A DNA stretch of 40,328 bases from an uncultured Bacilli bacterium (GTDB taxonomy: Bacteria; Bacillota_I; Bacilli_A; RF39; UBA660). This document shows positions 27,806 through 36,453 of the stretch, piece after piece. Position numbers and translations under genes: made by a program. The DNA lies in assembly GCA_947629265.1 (NCBI GenBank), contig CANRCZ010000011.1, positions 1-40,328 on the forward strand. Reading direction: 5' to 3'. The notes below the pieces were generated by a model. That model did not search any database and was not told the origin of the DNA. It saw nothing but the letters and a program-made list of their open reading frames with translations. Every line of letters starts with the position of its first letter. Within the stretch, counting starts at the first letter, position 1.

Positions 27806-27833
27806 TTTTTGTAACTAGAAAGGGTTACAAAAA
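27806..27833. promoter_or_regulatory. candidate CI/Cro operator
   Basis: Perfect inverted repeat TTTTTGTAAC TAGAAAGG GTTACAAAAA over the predicted TSS. Confidence 0.7.
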
Positions 27834-27848
27834 AAGAAAGGAGGAAGT

Positions 27849-28070
27849 ATGTATCCTAAACTTATTGGAAAAAGAAACGAAAAGGGTTTAAGCCAAGAAG
27901 AAATGGCTAAATTACTAGGAATTTCAAAAAATAACTATAATTTAAAAGAAAATGGCAAACTGGATTTTAATTTGGTTGAAGTTAAAAAGATACTATCAAT
28001 TTTAAATGATAGTTATGATAATATTTTTTTTGATGAAAATGTAACTAAAAAAAGTAACAAAAATACATAA
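27849..28070 (+). CDS. Cro-like XRE regulator
   Basis: LIGKRNEKGLSQEEMAKLLGISKNNYNLKENGK. Confidence 0.85.
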   Translation: MYPKLIGKRNEKGLSQEEMAKLLGISKNNYNLKENGKLDFNLVEVKKILSILNDSYDNIFFDENVTKKSNKNT

Positions 28071-28133
28071 AATATTTGAAATATATTAATACCATATTAT
28101 TTAGTTTATTTATATAATCATCATTAAAAATAA

Positions 28134-28154
28134 AAATAATCTAGCTACAGACTA
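28134..28154 (+). promoter_or_regulatory. candidate sRNA target in leader of the 28174 gene
   Basis: AAATAATCTAGCTACAGAC is the exact reverse complement of 26476-26494; SD AAGGAGG at 28160-28166. Confidence 0.6.
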
Positions 28155-28173
28155 CAGACAAGGAGGTTTAAAA

Positions 28174-28458
28174 ATGGCTAAAAGAAAAATTAGAAAGATA
28201 TCTAATTATATTGAACAAGAAAAAATAATAAATAAGCCGTGGCTATCTATGGAAGATTTAATGATAATAATTCCAACAGGAATAACCGCACTAAATAAAT
28301 TTAGAAAATCAATAATTAAAGAAATGGAAGCTAATGATGAATTTTACTTTAAAGCAAGGCCTATTTTAATTCCAACAGAAAAGGTTGTTGAAAAAGCACA
28401 TATTGATGTAGCTTTAATTAGAAGAGAAGCTAATAAAATGAGAAAATCCATGAATTGA
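28174..28458 (+). CDS. early phage protein, possible HTH/excisionase-like DNA-binding protein
   Basis: WLSMEDLMIIIPTGITALNKFRKSI HTH-like; strong RBS. Confidence 0.6.
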   Translation: MAKRKIRKISNYIEQEKIINKPWLSMEDLMIIIPTGITALNKFRKSIIKEMEANDEFYFKARPILIPTEKVVEKAHIDVALIRREANKMRKSMN

Positions 28459-28467
28459 GGTGAAAAT

Positions 28468-28674
28468 GTGAAAAGAAATAATTTAAAAATGTTAATCCAA
28501 TTAGTAATCGTTTTAATTGCTTTAGGATATTTTGGATTTATAAGTATTACAGCTCTTATGATTAAACAGACTTTTGTTGTTCAATTATTAGATTTACTAA
28601 TGATAATTATATGTTTATTAGGAATGACAATCGCTATAAAAGATTTTAATGAGCAAATAAAAAATATCCATTAA
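28468..28674 (+). CDS. small membrane protein, prophage early region
   Basis: Two hydrophobic segments; GTG start with upstream GAGG. Confidence 0.55.
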   Translation: MKRNNLKMLIQLVIVLIALGYFGFISITALMIKQTFVVQLLDLLMIIICLLGMTIAIKDFNEQIKNIH

Positions 28675-28760
28675 AAGGCGTGAGTAAATGGATATTACAA
28701 AAATAAATTTGTAATCAAATTATAACACAATTTTAATAAAAAGGCAAAAAGGAGATAAAA

Positions 28761-28994
28761 ATGAGAGAAAAAAGTCAAATTATTGAAGTTATAAATTATT
28801 TACGAAAATATAAAAAAATAACATCGTTAGATGCTATAAAACTTTTCAGTGCAACAAGATTATCAAGTATTATTTATAGATTAAGGGATAAGGGATTTGA
28901 AATTGAAACAGAAACAGCTTTTACTAGAAATAGATATGGTAATTCAACAAAATATGCAGTTTATAAACTTATAAAAGATGTGGAGGAATTATGA
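28761..28994 (+). CDS. phage winged-helix/HTH protein
   Basis: IIEVINYLRKYKKITSLDAIKLFSATRLSSIIYRLRDKGFEIETE. Confidence 0.7.
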   Translation: MREKSQIIEVINYLRKYKKITSLDAIKLFSATRLSSIIYRLRDKGFEIETETAFTRNRYGNSTKYAVYKLIKDVEEL

Positions 28995-29293
28995 GAGAAG
29001 AATTAGAAAATATTACTATTATGTTATCGTCATGGTGTGAAAAATATAAAAAGGATTATGTGACAGTTTGTTATATCGATAATTCAGCAATGGCTAATAC
29101 TCACCCTAATGATGTAGATTATGATCAAACTAGAATTTATTTAAACAAAAAACAAATTCAAAGTAAATTACCTAGTATAAGAAAACAAAAAATAATTAAA
29201 AGAGTATTAAAGCCGTGGGTTAGAATAATAATTTTACTCATAGTAGGTGCAGTAATTGGAATTGCAATGTATAACTTATTTACTATAAGATAA
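28991..29293 (+). CDS. hypothetical membrane-anchored phage protein
   Basis: C-terminal TM; 4-nt overlap with upstream gene. Confidence 0.6.
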   Translation: MREELENITIMLSSWCEKYKKDYVTVCYIDNSAMANTHPNDVDYDQTRIYLNKKQIQSKLPSIRKQKIIKRVLKPWVRIIILLIVGAVIGIAMYNLFTIR

Positions 29294-29383
29294 TTAATTT
29301 TATAATGGGGATTTAGTGGAATTTATAAAATAATTTTATCAGTTAGATAAATTATTAACTTATGTGTGGAAAGTGAGGGCATT

Positions 29384-30178
29384 ATGGCAGAAAGAAGAAT
29401 GTTTGCAAAGACAATTGTGGATAGTGATGCTTTTTTGGAAATGCCAATGAGTGCAAGGTTATTATATTATGATTTGGGTATGAGAGCAGATGATGATGGT
29501 TTTATTAATAGTCCCAAGAAAATTATGAAAATCACTGGTGCTACAAATGATGATATGAACATTTTAATTTTACGAAAATTTATAATTCCATTTGATAGTG
29601 GTGTGGTAGTTATTAAGCATTGGAAGATACATAATTATATTCGAAGTGATAGATATAAACCAACACCATATACAAAAGAAATATCTATGTTAGAAATGAA
29701 AGAAAATGATGGATATACATTGAAAAATACTAATGGTATACCAAATGTATACCAACGGGATACCCAGGATAGGTTAGGTAAGGATAGTCTAGGTAAGGAT
29801 AGTCTAGGTAAGGGTAGTATAATTCTACCTCCTCCTGAACCTAAAATAGCAAATGAAAAAGTTTTTGAAGAAGAATTCGAAAGATTATGGCAAAATTATC
29901 CGAATAAGAAAGGCAAGAAAGAAGCAAGAAAAAAATATTTACTTGTTCGCAAACATGGGACCACTTATGAAGAGGTATCGAATGGCCTTAAAAATTATAT
30001 TATTTATATTAAACATGAAATTAAAGAAGCTAAATATATTAAACACGGATCTACATGGTTTAACCAGGAGTGTTGGAATGATGATTACAGGATAGGCAAA
30101 ACATCAGCAGTAGTTAAAGTAGATGATCAAATGGAATTTTTGAAAGGTGTATATAATGGAACAATCAAGGTTGATTAG
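29384..30178 (+). CDS. phage replisome organizer/replication initiator-like protein
   Basis: MAERRMFAKTIVDSDAFLEMPMSARLLYYDLGMRADDDGFI; C-terminal FERLWQNYPNKKGKKEARKKY. ATG at 29384 preferred over GTG at 29366. Confidence 0.85.
   Translation: MAERRMFAKTIVDSDAFLEMPMSARLLYYDLGMRADDDGFINSPKKIMKITGATNDDMNILILRKFIIPFDSGVVVIKHWKIHNYIRSDRYKPTPYTKEISMLEMKENDGYTLKNTNGIPNVYQRDTQDRLGKDSLGKDSLGKGSIILPPPEPKIANEKVFEEEFERLWQNYPNKKGKKEARKKYLLVRKHGTTYEEVSNGLKNYIIYIKHEIKEAKYIKHGSTWFNQECWNDDYRIGKTSAVVKVDDQMEFLKGVYNGTIKVD
29775..29819 (+). repeat. three tandem 15-bp iterons inside the replication gene
   Basis: TAGGTAAGGATAGTC x2 plus TAGGTAAGGGTAGTA. Confidence 0.85.
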
Positions 30179-30596
30179 TTTAATTATTGCAAAGTTAAAA
30201 ATAGCATATCCATATTATTTTAAAGATTTAACTAATGAGGAATTTGCTTGTTTATTTAGCTTGTATCAAGAAGAATTATCTGGATATAACGAGAATACTT
30301 TAATAGCTGCCATTAGGTCCATTATTCGAGAAAATAGGTTTATGCCTACCATTAAGGATATTATAGATGAATGTGAAAAATGTAAAATCTATAAACAAAA
30401 TATAGTTATCGAAAGAATGATTGCTGATAGATATTTTGGAAACGCTAACGAGATAGATAAAGCATACAAATTTATAGAAGAAGATATAATTCCTGAATGG
30501 TTATTAATTGATATGAAAAAATATGGTTACATCGATGAAATTTCTCAATTAAACAATAAAAAAATAAATTATTTGAATTTAAAGGAGGATAAGTAA
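30156..30596 (+). CDS. helicase loader/G39P-like phage replication protein
   Basis: Small protein directly after replisome organizer; IIAKLKIAYPYYFKDLTNEEFACLFSLYQEEL...NRFMPTIKDI. Confidence 0.5.
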   Translation: MEQSRLISLIIAKLKIAYPYYFKDLTNEEFACLFSLYQEELSGYNENTLIAAIRSIIRENRFMPTIKDIIDECEKCKIYKQNIVIERMIADRYFGNANEIDKAYKFIEEDIIPEWLLIDMKKYGYIDEISQLNNKKINYLNLKEDK

Positions 30597-30597
30597 A

Positions 30598-30759
30598 ATG
30601 AATGATATTATTAGAGGTTATGTAATATTAACATTAGAAAGTTTAGATTATTCTAAAGATGTAATAAGTAATCTAATTAACGAATTAGATATTCAATTTA
30701 AAACTATTACTGAAGAAGAAGCCAAACAATATTATTTGAGTGATGCGTGGAAAAAGTAG
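30598..30759 (+). CDS. 53-aa phage protein (not in ORF track)
   Basis: MNDIIRGYVILTLESLDYSKDVISNLINELDIQFKTITEEEAKQYYLSDAWKK; AAGGAGG RBS. Confidence 0.6.
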   Translation: MNDIIRGYVILTLESLDYSKDVISNLINELDIQFKTITEEEAKQYYLSDAWKK

Positions 30760-30767
30760 GTGTGATT

Positions 30768-30962
30768 ATGAAAATGATTGATATTGTTGATATAAAACAA
30801 AAAGTAAAGGATAAGGAATTTATATTTTATATAAAAGATGGTTGTATTTATCTAAATGATGTGAAACATGATGAAACAGTTATTGTCGGAAAATACGATA
30901 AAAATATAACAACAATGTATGCCGATGGCAAAAAAATTATAAGGATAATATCTAATGAGTAG
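30768..30962 (+). CDS. small phage protein
   Basis: MKMIDIVDIKQKVKDKEFIFYIKDG, compact phage gene order. Confidence 0.55.
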   Translation: MKMIDIVDIKQKVKDKEFIFYIKDGCIYLNDVKHDETVIVGKYDKNITTMYADGKKIIRIISNE

Positions 30963-31584
30963 AACTTTTAGAATAAAATTCGGTAGAAAAACTGTACAAC
31001 CATTTAAAGAAGCAGATATAAATAATATGATTATAATTTGCAAAAAACGAAGAAATCAAGCTGAAGATGATGGAAATGATCAGCAAAAATATTTATGGGA
31101 TAGAAATTACATGATATTGGTAATTGGTATGAATCTAGCATTTAGAATTGAAGATATATTGCAACTTAAAGTAGATAATTTTAAAAATGGTTCAGTTTAT
31201 ACAAGAGAATTTAAAACTAATAAAGAACAATCATTTGAATTACATCCATCGTTAGTTAAAGATATTGAAAATTACATTAATAGAAACAACATCATTGAGG
31301 GTGAGTATCTATTTAAAAGTAGGCAAGGTATAAATTTACCAATTACAAGACAACGAGCTTGGCAAATTATTAAAAAATTATCTGAAGAAATAAAAGTTTC
31401 TTATCCAGTTGGATGTCACTCATTAAGAAAGTATTTCGGCAGAAAATATTATGAAACAACAGGAGATATTATTGGATTAAAAGAAATGTTTAATCATTCA
31501 AGTGAACGAGTAACACTATTATATATCTGTTGGGATAATGATACTAAAAATGAACGAAGAAAAAATTTTTATTTAGGAAGTTAG
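30955..31584 (+). CDS. small tyrosine recombinase (catalytic domain) in the early region
   Basis: LAFRIEDILQLK, CHSLRKYFG, FNHSSERVTLLYI: R..HxxR..H..Y pattern. Confidence 0.85.
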   Translation: MSRTFRIKFGRKTVQPFKEADINNMIIICKKRRNQAEDDGNDQQKYLWDRNYMILVIGMNLAFRIEDILQLKVDNFKNGSVYTREFKTNKEQSFELHPSLVKDIENYINRNNIIEGEYLFKSRQGINLPITRQRAWQIIKKLSEEIKVSYPVGCHSLRKYFGRKYYETTGDIIGLKEMFNHSSERVTLLYICWDNDTKNERRKNFYLGS

Positions 31585-31800
31585 CATAAGAATATTTGGT
31601 ATTTAATATACCATTTAACTTAAAAGTACATAGTTTTACAAAATGAAAATAGGTAAACTCATACAAAAAATATCGGGTTCCTGATAATAGGAAAATAGTT
31701 ATAAAAACTAGGTTTATTTAAAAAAATTAGAAGAAAAAACGAGTTTGTCAGAATTATGTCATTATGTAAAACTCTTATAAAAAATATTTAGGAGGTAAAT

Positions 31801-32091
31801 ATGTTAAAAATAAAAGACAATGTTGATTTAAAAGAATTAAAAAAATATGGATTTAAATATACACCAAATTGTTATGATAATTATAAATTGTGTTTACAAA
31901 ATGATTTAGAAGGAGCAATATATATTAAAATTACTAAAAATAGAATTGTTTATCCTGTAGTTGACTTGGATGTATATAATTTAAGTAATAAAAATGAATT
32001 TCAAATACACGATATTTTATATGACCTAATAAAAGCAGATTTAGTTGAAAAAGTAGATGTTAACGAACGAATCAAAAAAGTAAATATCTAA
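31801..32091 (+). CDS. phage protein, paralog A
   Basis: MLKIKDNVDLKELKKYGFKY; shares start and end motifs with 32167 gene; AGGAGG RBS. Confidence 0.7.
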   Translation: MLKIKDNVDLKELKKYGFKYTPNCYDNYKLCLQNDLEGAIYIKITKNRIVYPVVDLDVYNLSNKNEFQIHDILYDLIKADLVEKVDVNERIKKVNI

Positions 32092-32166
32092 AAAAGATTT
32101 AATTGATGGTATTAACTATGCAATTAAAGATTTAGATACAATTCTAGTTTTAGAAGAGGTGAAAAA

Positions 32167-32424
32167 GTGTTAAAACTGAAAGACAATGTCGATTTAAAAG
32201 AATTAGAAAAGTTTGGTTTTTATAAGGATAGCACAGATGGTAAATATTTTAATGATACTGGTTCTTATTGTGATGAAAGGGTAAGTATATTTGTAAATGA
32301 AGATAGAACATTCTTTATTGAGTGGGGATATTATGTTATGTATGGAGAGGAACAAGAAAGATTCTTAATAGATTTGATAAAGGCAGGTCTAGTTGAAAAA
32401 GTAGGTGATAACGAAGATGAATAG
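32167..32424 (+). CDS. phage protein, paralog B
   Basis: MLKLKDNVDLKELEKFGFYK (GTG start)...DLIKAGLVEKV. Confidence 0.7.
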   Translation: MLKLKDNVDLKELEKFGFYKDSTDGKYFNDTGSYCDERVSIFVNEDRTFFIEWGYYVMYGEEQERFLIDLIKAGLVEKVGDNEDE

Positions 32425-32728
32425 TGAATTATTAAAACTTATTAATCAAAATCCAAAATTGCCTATTGTGTTTATGGTACAAAGTGATGAATTTGGTGAT
32501 TATAGTCATATGCTTATGAAAAATTACAGTAGTGAAGTTGAAACAGTATATATCGATGATGAAAAAGTTTATATTGGTGAAGATGATGCTATTGAACATT
32601 TATCTGATTATTATTCAGATGTTGAAGAGTATAAAAATCTATCCGATGATGGTTACGATATTATAATTAGAAACAAAGTTAATGATTTAGAACATTATGA
32701 AGCAATCGTTATTTGGGTTAGTATGTGA
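32417..32728 (+). CDS. hypothetical phage protein
   Basis: MNSELLKLINQNPKLPIVFMVQSDEFGDYSH. Confidence 0.6.
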   Translation: MNSELLKLINQNPKLPIVFMVQSDEFGDYSHMLMKNYSSEVETVYIDDEKVYIGEDDAIEHLSDYYSDVEEYKNLSDDGYDIIIRNKVNDLEHYEAIVIWVSM

Positions 32729-32735
32729 GGTAAAA

Positions 32736-33071
32736 ATGCAAACGATTGATATTTATGAAATTGATAGATACATTACAAAATTTTATTCAGTTAAAACATT
32801 AATTAATCTATCTTGGAACAATTTAGACCAAATATGTTTTACTAATAAAAAGTTACATTATCCTTTTTGTTCTTTCTATTTTGATATTTGTCCAAAATTG
32901 GGATATGCACCAGGTAAGTTGCTTATTTATCATAAAGAAGAAGATAAATACCATATAGGTTCAAGTGGAAGCATAGTTTATGAAGGTATAGAAAGTATTG
33001 ATTGGTTAATGCAAAATGTATTTAAATTAAAAAAGAAAGTAATATTACCAAATTGTAATGGTGAAACATAA
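32736..33071 (+). CDS. hypothetical phage protein
   Basis: ATG 32736 with GAGG upstream. Confidence 0.6.
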   Translation: MQTIDIYEIDRYITKFYSVKTLINLSWNNLDQICFTNKKLHYPFCSFYFDICPKLGYAPGKLLIYHKEEDKYHIGSSGSIVYEGIESIDWLMQNVFKLKKKVILPNCNGET

Positions 33072-33078
33072 CTGTAAA

Positions 33079-33612
33079 ATGAATATAGACTATGAAATAA
33101 ATAAAATGATTGATAAGGACCATGTAGCCACTCCTCGATGGGTTGTAGAAAGTATTTATAATTTAATAAAAATTCAAGATTTCACTAATATTTGGTTTCC
33201 GTTCAATAATTATGATAGTCATTTTAAATTATATGCTGATGAATTAAAACTTAAATATAAAGCAACACATATTTTTGATGATTGTGGCAATGATTTTTTT
33301 AAAACAGAACCACCAGAAAATTGTGATTTGCTTATAAGTAATCCACCATTTAGTCAACAAAATGCAATTATTAAAAGAACTTTTGATCTAATAGATAGTA
33401 AAAAAATTAAGTCATTTTGCTTATTACTACCATTATCTACATTAGAAACACCAACAAGAGCAGATATATATGAGAAATATATCGATAAATTATCAATTTT
33501 GATATTTAAAAAGAGAATACATTTTCTAAATACAAGTGGTTCATTTAACAAAGGTTGTTGTTGGATATGTTACAATATTCCAACCTTAAAAAGACAAATA
33601 TATTGGATTTAG
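33079..33612 (+). CDS. small DNA methyltransferase-like phage protein
   Basis: CDLLISNPPFSQQN (NPPF catalytic motif), HVATPRWVVESIYNLI. Confidence 0.65.
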   Translation: MNIDYEINKMIDKDHVATPRWVVESIYNLIKIQDFTNIWFPFNNYDSHFKLYADELKLKYKATHIFDDCGNDFFKTEPPENCDLLISNPPFSQQNAIIKRTFDLIDSKKIKSFCLLLPLSTLETPTRADIYEKYIDKLSILIFKKRIHFLNTSGSFNKGCCWICYNIPTLKRQIYWI

Positions 33613-33642
33613 ATAGAAATTTAAAACAAGGAGGTTAAATAC

Positions 33643-33984
33643 ATGAACGATTTAGATAAAAATTTTGAAGAGTTTAAATGGTTAGATGATAATAACATGC
33701 TGATCATCCCATTTGTTATAAAAGTTAAAATTAATAAAAAAAGTAAAAATATTAAAATAATAAACTCCTATAAAATAACCAATAAAAAGGATATGGTTCA
33801 CCTTATAAATAAATTACCGTTAAATTTTATAAATAGAAATAAGAAATCATGTTTAAATGAATGGATAGCTCACAATAAGTTATATAAATTTGGCTTATTT
33901 AAAGAACATACTATTGATTGTGATTTTACAGCTAATGAGTCGATGTTTAGAAGAGTATGCTATTGGATATTAAGTAGATTTTAG
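33643..33984 (+). CDS. hypothetical phage protein
   Basis: AGGAGG RBS, phage gene order. Confidence 0.6.
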   Translation: MNDLDKNFEEFKWLDDNNMLIIPFVIKVKINKKSKNIKIINSYKITNKKDMVHLINKLPLNFINRNKKSCLNEWIAHNKLYKFGLFKEHTIDCDFTANESMFRRVCYWILSRF

Positions 33985-33996
33985 AGAGGTGATATT

Positions 33997-34398
33997 ATGA
34001 AAAATATAGAAATAACAACTTATGAATTAATAGGACTTATTAAAGATAGTAAGGAACCTAGTAAAGTAATATATCAAGATAAAATTTATCAATATAATAA
34101 TGAATTATGTGATTATGATAACTCCACAGCTAATATGTGTTTATTAGAATTTATAGTTAGTAGTTGCAATAATTGGTTGGATGAAAAAGTTGAAATATTA
34201 GAAGAAAATAACAAGTGGGAAGATATATGCGAATTGCTTGATGATAGTAGATATAATTTTTCTGATAGGCAAAATGATATGACACAAGAATATAGAAGAT
34301 TATTAGATAGCAATTTTAAAACATTAGGAGAAACAATTAATCAACTTATCAAAAATCAAAAGTACCTAAAAGAAAGGATTGATAAAAATGAAAAGTAG
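33997..34398 (+). CDS. hypothetical phage protein
   Basis: GAGAGG RBS, phage gene order. Confidence 0.6.
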   Translation: MKNIEITTYELIGLIKDSKEPSKVIYQDKIYQYNNELCDYDNSTANMCLLEFIVSSCNNWLDEKVEILEENNKWEDICELLDDSRYNFSDRQNDMTQEYRRLLDSNFKTLGETINQLIKNQKYLKERIDKNEK

Positions 34399-34786
34399 TG
34401 TATGGGATGGATTAGAATACGGATGTGCAACCGGTAGACAAAAAACCTGGGCAAGAAGAAAGCTTATTATGAACGCTTTATATGAAACAAACGATGAACA
34501 AGCAGAATATTTGAAAATCAAGGATATAGGTAAAATGCCTGTTCCTGATGAAAGTACAGATGATTTTTATATCTATAAATATAGTTATCAACATATAGCA
34601 CCACAAACTATTTTAGATATTTATATAAATAAAAAAGATGGAAGAATTACTATAAAAAGAGGAAATATTGGATTCGGTTGGGTTGAGGTAGAAAATGCTG
34701 TTTATCATTTTATAGAAAATGAAATTAAAAAGAAAAATGTATATCTTCAAACTAACCTAAATGATAATGAATTAATTATTAAATAG
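34388..34786 (+). CDS. hypothetical phage protein
   Basis: MKSSVWDGLEYGCATGRQKTWARRKL; start at 34388 preferred over 34379. Confidence 0.55.
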   Translation: MKSSVWDGLEYGCATGRQKTWARRKLIMNALYETNDEQAEYLKIKDIGKMPVPDESTDDFYIYKYSYQHIAPQTILDIYINKKDGRITIKRGNIGFGWVEVENAVYHFIENEIKKKNVYLQTNLNDNELIIK

Positions 34787-34798
34787 AAAGGAAAGAAA

Positions 34799-35422
34799 AT
34801 GAAAAAATATATAATTACTAACAATAAATTAAGTTGCCATATAACTTGTTCTGATATAAAAACTAAATCATTTAACAATTATAATAATTCAGATGGCTAT
34901 CGTACACATATTGACATTTTTTTCGATAATCAATTAACTTATCATGAATTTGAAAAAATAGGATATTTAATTACAAAATGTTTGAATGATTATAATAAGG
35001 CTATTGAAGAATTGCAACAAGAAAATGAAGAACTAAAAAGAAGATTAAATTGGCTAGCTTTCGGTAATGATAAAGAATTAGCATTAAGATATCTAAGAAA
35101 ACTAGGTTATGTTGATTTTGATGATAAAAGAAAATGTTACATAAACAAGCATAATAATGAGCCATTCTTCATACACAAAGAGGAAGAAAAAGGTTATTAT
35201 TTAACAGATGATGAGTTAGATGAGTATACTAAACAGTTAGAACAACAAAACAAAAAATTAAAGCAACAATTGAAAGAAAAGCAAAAGATTATTGATGAAG
35301 CAAAAAAATTTTTAAAAGAATTTCATAATTACGAAAATAGGTTTAAATGGTGTGAAGAAGACTATATACAAACAATATTAAAATTTGAAGAAATTATAAA
35401 TTGGAGTGTGGCAGATGAATGA
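34799..35422 (+). CDS. coiled-coil phage protein
   Basis: Gln/Lys/Glu-rich heptads; GAAAGGAAAG RBS. Confidence 0.6.
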   Translation: MKKYIITNNKLSCHITCSDIKTKSFNNYNNSDGYRTHIDIFFDNQLTYHEFEKIGYLITKCLNDYNKAIEELQQENEELKRRLNWLAFGNDKELALRYLRKLGYVDFDDKRKCYINKHNNEPFFIHKEEEKGYYLTDDELDEYTKQLEQQNKKLKQQLKEKQKIIDEAKKFLKEFHNYENRFKWCEEDYIQTILKFEEIINWSVADE

Positions 35423-35795
35423 TAAAATAAAATTATTATTAAAAACATTAGATACATTTAGTAATGATTTAGTAGTAGAAGATACTAAAGTTACTACATT
35501 ATTTTTTAACAATGAAGAGGGTAAACTTTTAAATAAGTACATTAAAGATTTACAACATCAATTAGAAGAAAAAGAAGAACAAATGAATATTATGAGTGAA
35601 GCATTTGATGAATTAAAACATCAAAAACAGGATTATACACAAATTAATATTTTAGAAATGAAATTAGAAGAAAAACAAAAAGTTATTAATGAAGCATTTA
35701 ATAAAATAGAAACTTTACGAATGGAAAAGTGGGCTATTATGGGAACTGATATTATGGAAATATTGGAAATATTAGAAAGAGGTAAAAAATGCTAA
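35415..35795 (+). CDS. coiled-coil phage protein
   Basis: Overlapping start ATG 35415; QLEEKEEQMNIMSEAFDELK. Confidence 0.55.
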   Translation: MNDKIKLLLKTLDTFSNDLVVEDTKVTTLFFNNEEGKLLNKYIKDLQHQLEEKEEQMNIMSEAFDELKHQKQDYTQINILEMKLEEKQKVINEAFNKIETLRMEKWAIMGTDIMEILEILERGKKC

Positions 35796-36085
35796 CACTA
35801 CCAATTAAGAAAAAATGGTTTGATATGATTAAATCAGGAGAAAAAAAAGAAGAATATCGAAAAATAAATTCATATTATCTAAGTCGCTTTGACAAATATA
35901 CACCAATAGGAAATTTACCACCAGATGAATTTACAATAATTTTAAGAAATGGTTATTCAAAAAAAAGCCCATCTTTAAAATGTGATGTAACAGTTAAAGT
36001 TGATACAGGCAAAGAAGAATGGGGTGCAGAACCTAATAAATTTTATTATGTATTAAAAATATTAAGTGTAGAAGAGGTGAAATAA
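35789..36085 (+). CDS. ASCH-domain-like protein
   Basis: LPIKKKWFDMIKSGEKKEEYRKI ASCH signature. Confidence 0.75.
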   Translation: MLTLPIKKKWFDMIKSGEKKEEYRKINSYYLSRFDKYTPIGNLPPDEFTIILRNGYSKKSPSLKCDVTVKVDTGKEEWGAEPNKFYYVLKILSVEEVK

Positions 36086-36086
36086 A

Positions 36087-36452
36087 ATGAAATTAGAAAT
36101 AGGAATGTATGCTAGAACGAGATTGGGAATAGGACATATTCTTAATGTTAGTCAGTATGATATTTCAATACATTTGAATAATAACAATGATATGGTGCTA
36201 CCAATATGTGAAACAAATATAAAAAAAGCAAGTCATGACATTATAGATTTAATAGAAATAGGAGATTATGTTAATGGTTATAAAGTAGTATCAAAAGGAA
36301 CATTATCTTCTGAAAGTGATGAAAAATATTTAGCAGTTTTAACAAATGATTATGGAAATTTTTGGAGTGATAAAGTATTTGAGCAAGATATTAAAACGAT
36401 TTTAACTAAAGAACAATTGGAAAATAATTGTTATAAGATAGGAGGTAAATAA
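36087..36452 (+). CDS. hypothetical phage protein
   Basis: MKLEIGMYARTRLGIGHI. Confidence 0.6.
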   Translation: MKLEIGMYARTRLGIGHILNVSQYDISIHLNNNNDMVLPICETNIKKASHDIIDLIEIGDYVNGYKVVSKGTLSSESDEKYLAVLTNDYGNFWSDKVFEQDIKTILTKEQLENNCYKIGGK

Positions 36453-36453
36453 A

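Noticed and set aside
29775-29819. CRISPR-like tandem repeat
   Set aside because: Contiguous 15-mers without spacers, in-frame coding (LGKDS); interpreted as iterons
29853-30095. 80-aa + ORF
   Set aside because: Out-of-frame overlap with the replication gene
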